Shown here: in pieces, positions 17,957 to 21,117 of the stretch
Layout of the letters: the number at the start of each line of letters is the position of its first letter
Numbering within the stretch: position 1 is the stretch's first letter
Virus record (IMG/VR): IMGVR_UViG_3300032291_000244
Coordinates: 1 to 21,117 of that record
Length of the DNA stretch: 21,117 nt
Source: a virus
Reading direction: 5' to 3' (one strand)
Program-made: the position numbers and the translations under genes
The notes under the pieces: model-generated
Databases searched by the model: none
The model's input: only the letters and a program-made list of their open reading frames with translations
What the model was told of the DNA's origin: nothing

Positions 17957-20038
17957 ATGGCTGATGATTACGACAAACGAATTCAGGACGCAATAGAGTT
18001 TCTCAAGTTTGCTAACGATGCAGACACAATGAACCGTCAGGAAGCGCTTGAGGATTTGAAGTTTGGCGCTGGTGATCAATGGCCTGTTACCCTGCAAAAC
18101 TCACGCAATCTTGAGTCACGCCCTTGCATTACGGTGAACAAGGTGGACAACTATTGCCGCCAAGTCTCCAATCAGCAACGCCAGCAACGTCCCCGCATCA
18201 AAGTTCATGCCACAAATACGCATGAGGACATGGTTGACGCACAGACCATTAGTGGCATTATTCGCCACATTGAGGTCAATTCAAATGCTGACCATGCTTA
18301 TGACAATGCGTTTGAATACGCAGTTCGCATGGGATGGGGCTATGTACGGGTCAGAACTGACTACATTTCAGAGGATTCGTTTGATCAGGAAATTTACATT
18401 GACCCTGTGGATAACCCATTCACGGTGTACTTTGACCCCAATTCAGTAGCGCCTGATGGCTCTGACGCTGACCGTTGTTTGATTACAACCATGATGCTGA
18501 AAGAGGAATTCCGCAAGCTGTACCCAGACGCTGATGACGGTGGCACAAGTTTCACACAGCGTGGAACGGGCGACTCACAGTCTGAATGGATTACCAAAGA
18601 GGACATTCGCCTTGCTGAGTATTACTACACAGTCAGGGAAAAGGCTACTTTGTACCTTTTGAGCGATGGTTCATCTACTTTTGCAGATGACAAAGACTTT
18701 TTCAAGCGTTTAGATGCTTTTGGCATTACGGTGGTTGACAAGCGTGATTCGTTCAAGAAAACCATTAAGTATTGCAAAATGACCGCGGTTGAGGTGCTTG
18801 AGGAACGCGATTGGGCTGGCAAATATATCCCGATTGTTCCCGTCTATGGCCGCCACATTGTCATTGGTGACAAGCGCAAAAAGTTTGGCATGATTCGTTA
18901 TGCTAAAGACCCACAGCGTATGTATAACTTTTGGCAAACGGCCATTACTGAGGGCGTTGCATTAGCACCCAAAGCCAAATGGTTGATTGCTGAAGGCCAA
19001 GACGAAGGACATGAGAGCGATTGGGCAAACGCCAACATCAAGTCATTCCCTGTTCTGCGATACAAACAGACTGACATTGATGGCCGCCCTGCGCCAGTTC
19101 CCTCACGTTTACAGCCAGAGCCGCCACAAGCGGGAATCATGGCCGCGGCTATGGGCGTTGACAATGATATTAAAAACATCATGGGCGTGTTTGACCCCGC
19201 ACAGCTTGGTCAGGGCAACATTTCAGGTAAAGCATTGAATGGCCAGCAACAACAAGTTGACCTAACAAACTTTGACTATTACGACAACCTTACACGTTCA
19301 ATCAGTCACATTGGCAAGATTTGCCTTGATTTAATTCCTAAGATTTACGACACAGAGCGTGTTATGCGAATCATTGGGGACGATGGCAAGCCAGAACTGT
19401 TGACAATTAATCAGCGTGACTCTGTTGACCATGTACTGAATGACATTACCGTTGGTCAATACGATGTGGTCATGGAAACAGGGCCGGGCTACAACAGCAA
19501 GCGTCAGGAAGCCGTGGACAATATGCTTCCCTTGCTTGCGGCCGCACCAGAACTTATGCAAGTGGCTGGTGACTTGGTGTTTAGAAATATGGATTGGCCG
19601 GGCGCTGACATTATTGCTGACCGCCTTGCCGCGTCTAACCCAATGGCACAAATTGACGATAAGTCTAAAGTACCGCCACAAGTTCAGATGCAACTGGCTA
19701 TGTCACAGAAACAGATTCAGGAACTTACACAGGCAATTCAGGCTAAAGATTTGATGTTGCAAAACCGCATGGACGTTGAGCAAATGAAGCAAGATTCAGA
19801 GACTAAGCGCACCCTGATGAAAGAGACAGGTAGGGCTAATGAGGCTGAATTGCGTGAACAAAGTGATCGTTCTGAAATGCAAATGCGTGTTGAGGGTCAG
19901 GCCAACGATACGGTTATCAGAACGCAGACACAGCTTGAAATTGAAAGAATGAAGCAACAGATTGCTATTTTGTTGGCCACAATGCACAAAGAAACATTAG
20001 GTAATGCAAGTGCAGAGACAACAGAACGGGCTATTTGA
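17957..20038 (+). CDS. P22-like portal protein
   Basis: The dodecameric portal is the DNA gate at one head vertex. At 693 residues it is near P22 gp1 (725). The N-terminus has DLKFGAGDQWP (about 49-59), then RPCITVNKVDNYCRQVSNQQ and QRPRIKV, the standard opening of P22-type portals; GYVRVRTDY, FTVYFDPNS and a central wing follow. The last 130 residues (from about 560) are Gln/Met/Glu-rich helix (QIQELTQAIQAKDLMLQN, MRVEGQAND), equivalent to the barrel that P22 portal extends into the head. The start follows AGGGCAAC and a 29-base gap after terL. Confidence 0.92.
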   Translation: MADDYDKRIQDAIEFLKFANDADTMNRQEALEDLKFGAGDQWPVTLQNSRNLESRPCITVNKVDNYCRQVSNQQRQQRPRIKVHATNTHEDMVDAQTISGIIRHIEVNSNADHAYDNAFEYAVRMGWGYVRVRTDYISEDSFDQEIYIDPVDNPFTVYFDPNSVAPDGSDADRCLITTMMLKEEFRKLYPDADDGGTSFTQRGTGDSQSEWITKEDIRLAEYYYTVREKATLYLLSDGSSTFADDKDFFKRLDAFGITVVDKRDSFKKTIKYCKMTAVEVLEERDWAGKYIPIVPVYGRHIVIGDKRKKFGMIRYAKDPQRMYNFWQTAITEGVALAPKAKWLIAEGQDEGHESDWANANIKSFPVLRYKQTDIDGRPAPVPSRLQPEPPQAGIMAAAMGVDNDIKNIMGVFDPAQLGQGNISGKALNGQQQQVDLTNFDYYDNLTRSISHIGKICLDLIPKIYDTERVMRIIGDDGKPELLTINQRDSVDHVLNDITVGQYDVVMETGPGYNSKRQEAVDNMLPLLAAAPELMQVAGDLVFRNMDWPGADIIADRLAASNPMAQIDDKSKVPPQVQMQLAMSQKQIQELTQAIQAKDLMLQNRMDVEQMKQDSETKRTLMKETGRANEAELREQSDRSEMQMRVEGQANDTVIRTQTQLEIERMKQQIAILLATMHKETLGNASAETTERAI

Positions 20039-20112
20039 CTTTTTTAAATTATGTGGTAAAAACCACTAAACCTTACCCGTGAGGCACATGGGGTTAAATC
20101 GTTGGGAAACGT

Positions 20113-21015
20113 ATGTCCGAAAAAGAAGCAAGTCAAGTATTGACAAGCGAGAATGCGGCAGAATTTTATGCAAACAGATTAGGTTTAGCTGAATCTTCAG
20201 CAGATACTGAGGCGGTTGAGGAAACTCCCGAGCCAGAATCTGATGAGTCACAGAGTGAACCGAAAGAGGCAGAAAAGGAAGCAAACCAAGAGGGTGAGCG
20301 AAAGCAGAACCCCAAACTTGAAAAGCGGTTCTCAGAGATAACCAAGCAACGTGAGGAAGCGCGAAAAGAAGCGCAGAACGAGCGTCAAGCTAGGATAGAA
20401 CTAGAACAGCGATTGGCGGCACTAGAACAGCAAAGACAGCCTCAACAGGCTTTTAATGTTGATCAAGAGCCACAACCAAGCCAGTTTAGTGATGCGTTTG
20501 AGTATGCGAAGGCTCTAGCTGAGTTTTCAACAGAAAAAGCGTTAGCTGAACGTGATAGGCAAGTGGCACAGCAGAGAGAACAGGAAGCGCAACAAAAGAT
20601 TATCCAATCTTGGGCGCAGAAGGTTCAGGAAGCGAAAGCAGACTTGCCAGATTTTGATGATTTGGTCGCATCCAGTGACGTAGTTGTAAACAACGCAGTC
20701 AGGGATGCAATTCTGGAGAGTGATGTTGGGCCTAAAATCCTGTATCACCTAGCTGAAAACAATGACCTAGCCAAAAAGATCGCCAGCTTGAGTCCAAACG
20801 CGGCACTTAGAGAGATTGGGAAACTAGAAGCAAGGTTTGAGGTAAATCCTGAAACAAAGCAGACAGCCCCTGTTGTTAGAAGTAAAGCACCAGCACCGAT
20901 TCAACCGATTCGTGGGGGGCAAGGCAAGGCTGATGTACCGATTTCCGCTGATGGCGAATTTCATGGTTCATATCAGGCTTGGAAGGCCGCCCGTAAAGCG
21001 GGAAAAATTCGGTAA
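20113..21015 (+). CDS. scaffolding protein
   Basis: The 300-residue protein has the composition of a phage scaffold: an acidic, disordered N-terminus (about 30-65), a long Glu/Arg/Gln coiled coil (about 67-115 and 130-180), a compact middle helical region (PDFDDLVASSDVVVNNAVRD) and a basic C-terminal end (SYQAWKAARKAGKIR), the usual coat-binding element. The position between portal and coat is the P22 order. The gene is preceded by 74 noncoding bases holding a GTGGT-AAAA-ACCAC hairpin and a weak TTGACT/TAAAAA pair. Scaffold directs coat assembly and leaves before DNA entry. Confidence 0.9.
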   Translation: MSEKEASQVLTSENAAEFYANRLGLAESSADTEAVEETPEPESDESQSEPKEAEKEANQEGERKQNPKLEKRFSEITKQREEARKEAQNERQARIELEQRLAALEQQRQPQQAFNVDQEPQPSQFSDAFEYAKALAEFSTEKALAERDRQVAQQREQEAQQKIIQSWAQKVQEAKADLPDFDDLVASSDVVVNNAVRDAILESDVGPKILYHLAENNDLAKKIASLSPNAALREIGKLEARFEVNPETKQTAPVVRSKAPAPIQPIRGGQGKADVPISADGEFHGSYQAWKAARKAGKIR

Positions 21016-21039
21016 ACCTAATCTATTTGGAGTCCAAAA

Positions 21040-21117
21040 ATGGCTAATAATTTATTGACGATAAGCAAGATCACCAACGAAGCGTTGATGGTTTTGGAAA
21101 ATGAGTTGACTTTCACA
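21040..21117 (+). CDS. P22-type major coat protein, 3' truncated by window end
   Basis: The 26 codons in view (MANNLLTISKITNEALMVLE, then NELTFT) match the start of P22 gp5-family coat proteins in environmental phages, as I recall them. The order portal-scaffold-coat supports it. The gene begins 24 bases after the scaffold stop behind TTTGGAGTCC. The rest is outside the window. Confidence 0.82.
   Translation, partial: MANNLLTISKITNEALMVLENELTFT

Noticed and set aside
20035-20066. TTGACT plus TAAAAA promoter and GTGGT-AAAA-ACCAC hairpin before the scaffold gene
   Set aside because: The -10 is poor and the hairpin small with no T run; mentioned in the scaffold entry but not called.
1-21117. 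Diversity-generating retroelement, retron, CRISPR array, tRNA genes or integrase/attachment site
   Set aside because: Looked for on both strands; no reverse transcriptase, spaced repeats, cloverleaf or recombinase motifs were seen.

Overview
This window is a piece of a tailed double-stranded DNA phage genome, most likely a podovirus with a P22-like head and packaging module. The evidence is a P22-type portal, a scaffolding protein, the start of a coat protein, and three large DNA-ejection-type proteins. There are no tRNA, rRNA, integrase or transposase genes and no CRISPR array. GC is in the mid-40s % by eye. Protein resemblances recalled from memory point to phages of freshwater Betaproteobacteria (Burkholderiales), but the host call is weak.

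Layout, left to right. (a) 1-4772, + strand: the end of one and all of two ejection/internal virion proteins, then a tail-collar fibre-like protein. (b) 4774-6753, + strand: a tightly overlapping lysis cassette with three or four membrane or secreted proteins and a GH24 endolysin. (c) 6739-10210, - strand: a leftward early operon built like lambda pL, with an ERF single-strand annealing protein and a YqaJ exonuclease as recombination pair, flanked by about ten small proteins including zinc-binding microproteins and a 30-residue membrane protein. (d) 9910-10360: the control region. It has two leftward sigma70 promoters with near-duplicate leaders and a rightward promoter for a 51-aa Cro-like repressor. 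A 14-bp operator-like dyad (ATAAG-N4-CTTAT) occurs at all three. (e) 10614-13234, + strand: replication and nin-like genes, namely a DUF1376 replication protein with five 7-bp iterons inside its gene, a lambda P-like protein, RusA, NinB, a zinc ribbon and an HNH nuclease. (f) 13219-16244: accessory genes, including one inverted gene facing a rightward promoter, a run of tiny basic proteins, a GroES-like co-chaperonin and a 341-aa protein with an HDxFGH motif. (g) 16241 to the end, + strand: TerS, TerL, portal, scaffold and the first 26 codons of the coat protein.

How it fits together: the Cro-like protein probably represses both leftward promoters and itself. The leftward operon supplies recombination, and the rightward operon runs through replication and nuclease genes into packaging and head genes. 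Coat begins at the right edge and ejection genes lie at the left edge, so a circular or circularly permuted map would place the rest of coat, the head-completion and tail-machine genes in the missing part. No CI-type repressor, spanin pair or RNA polymerase is visible in this window.

All family assignments come from reading motifs and length, without database searches.
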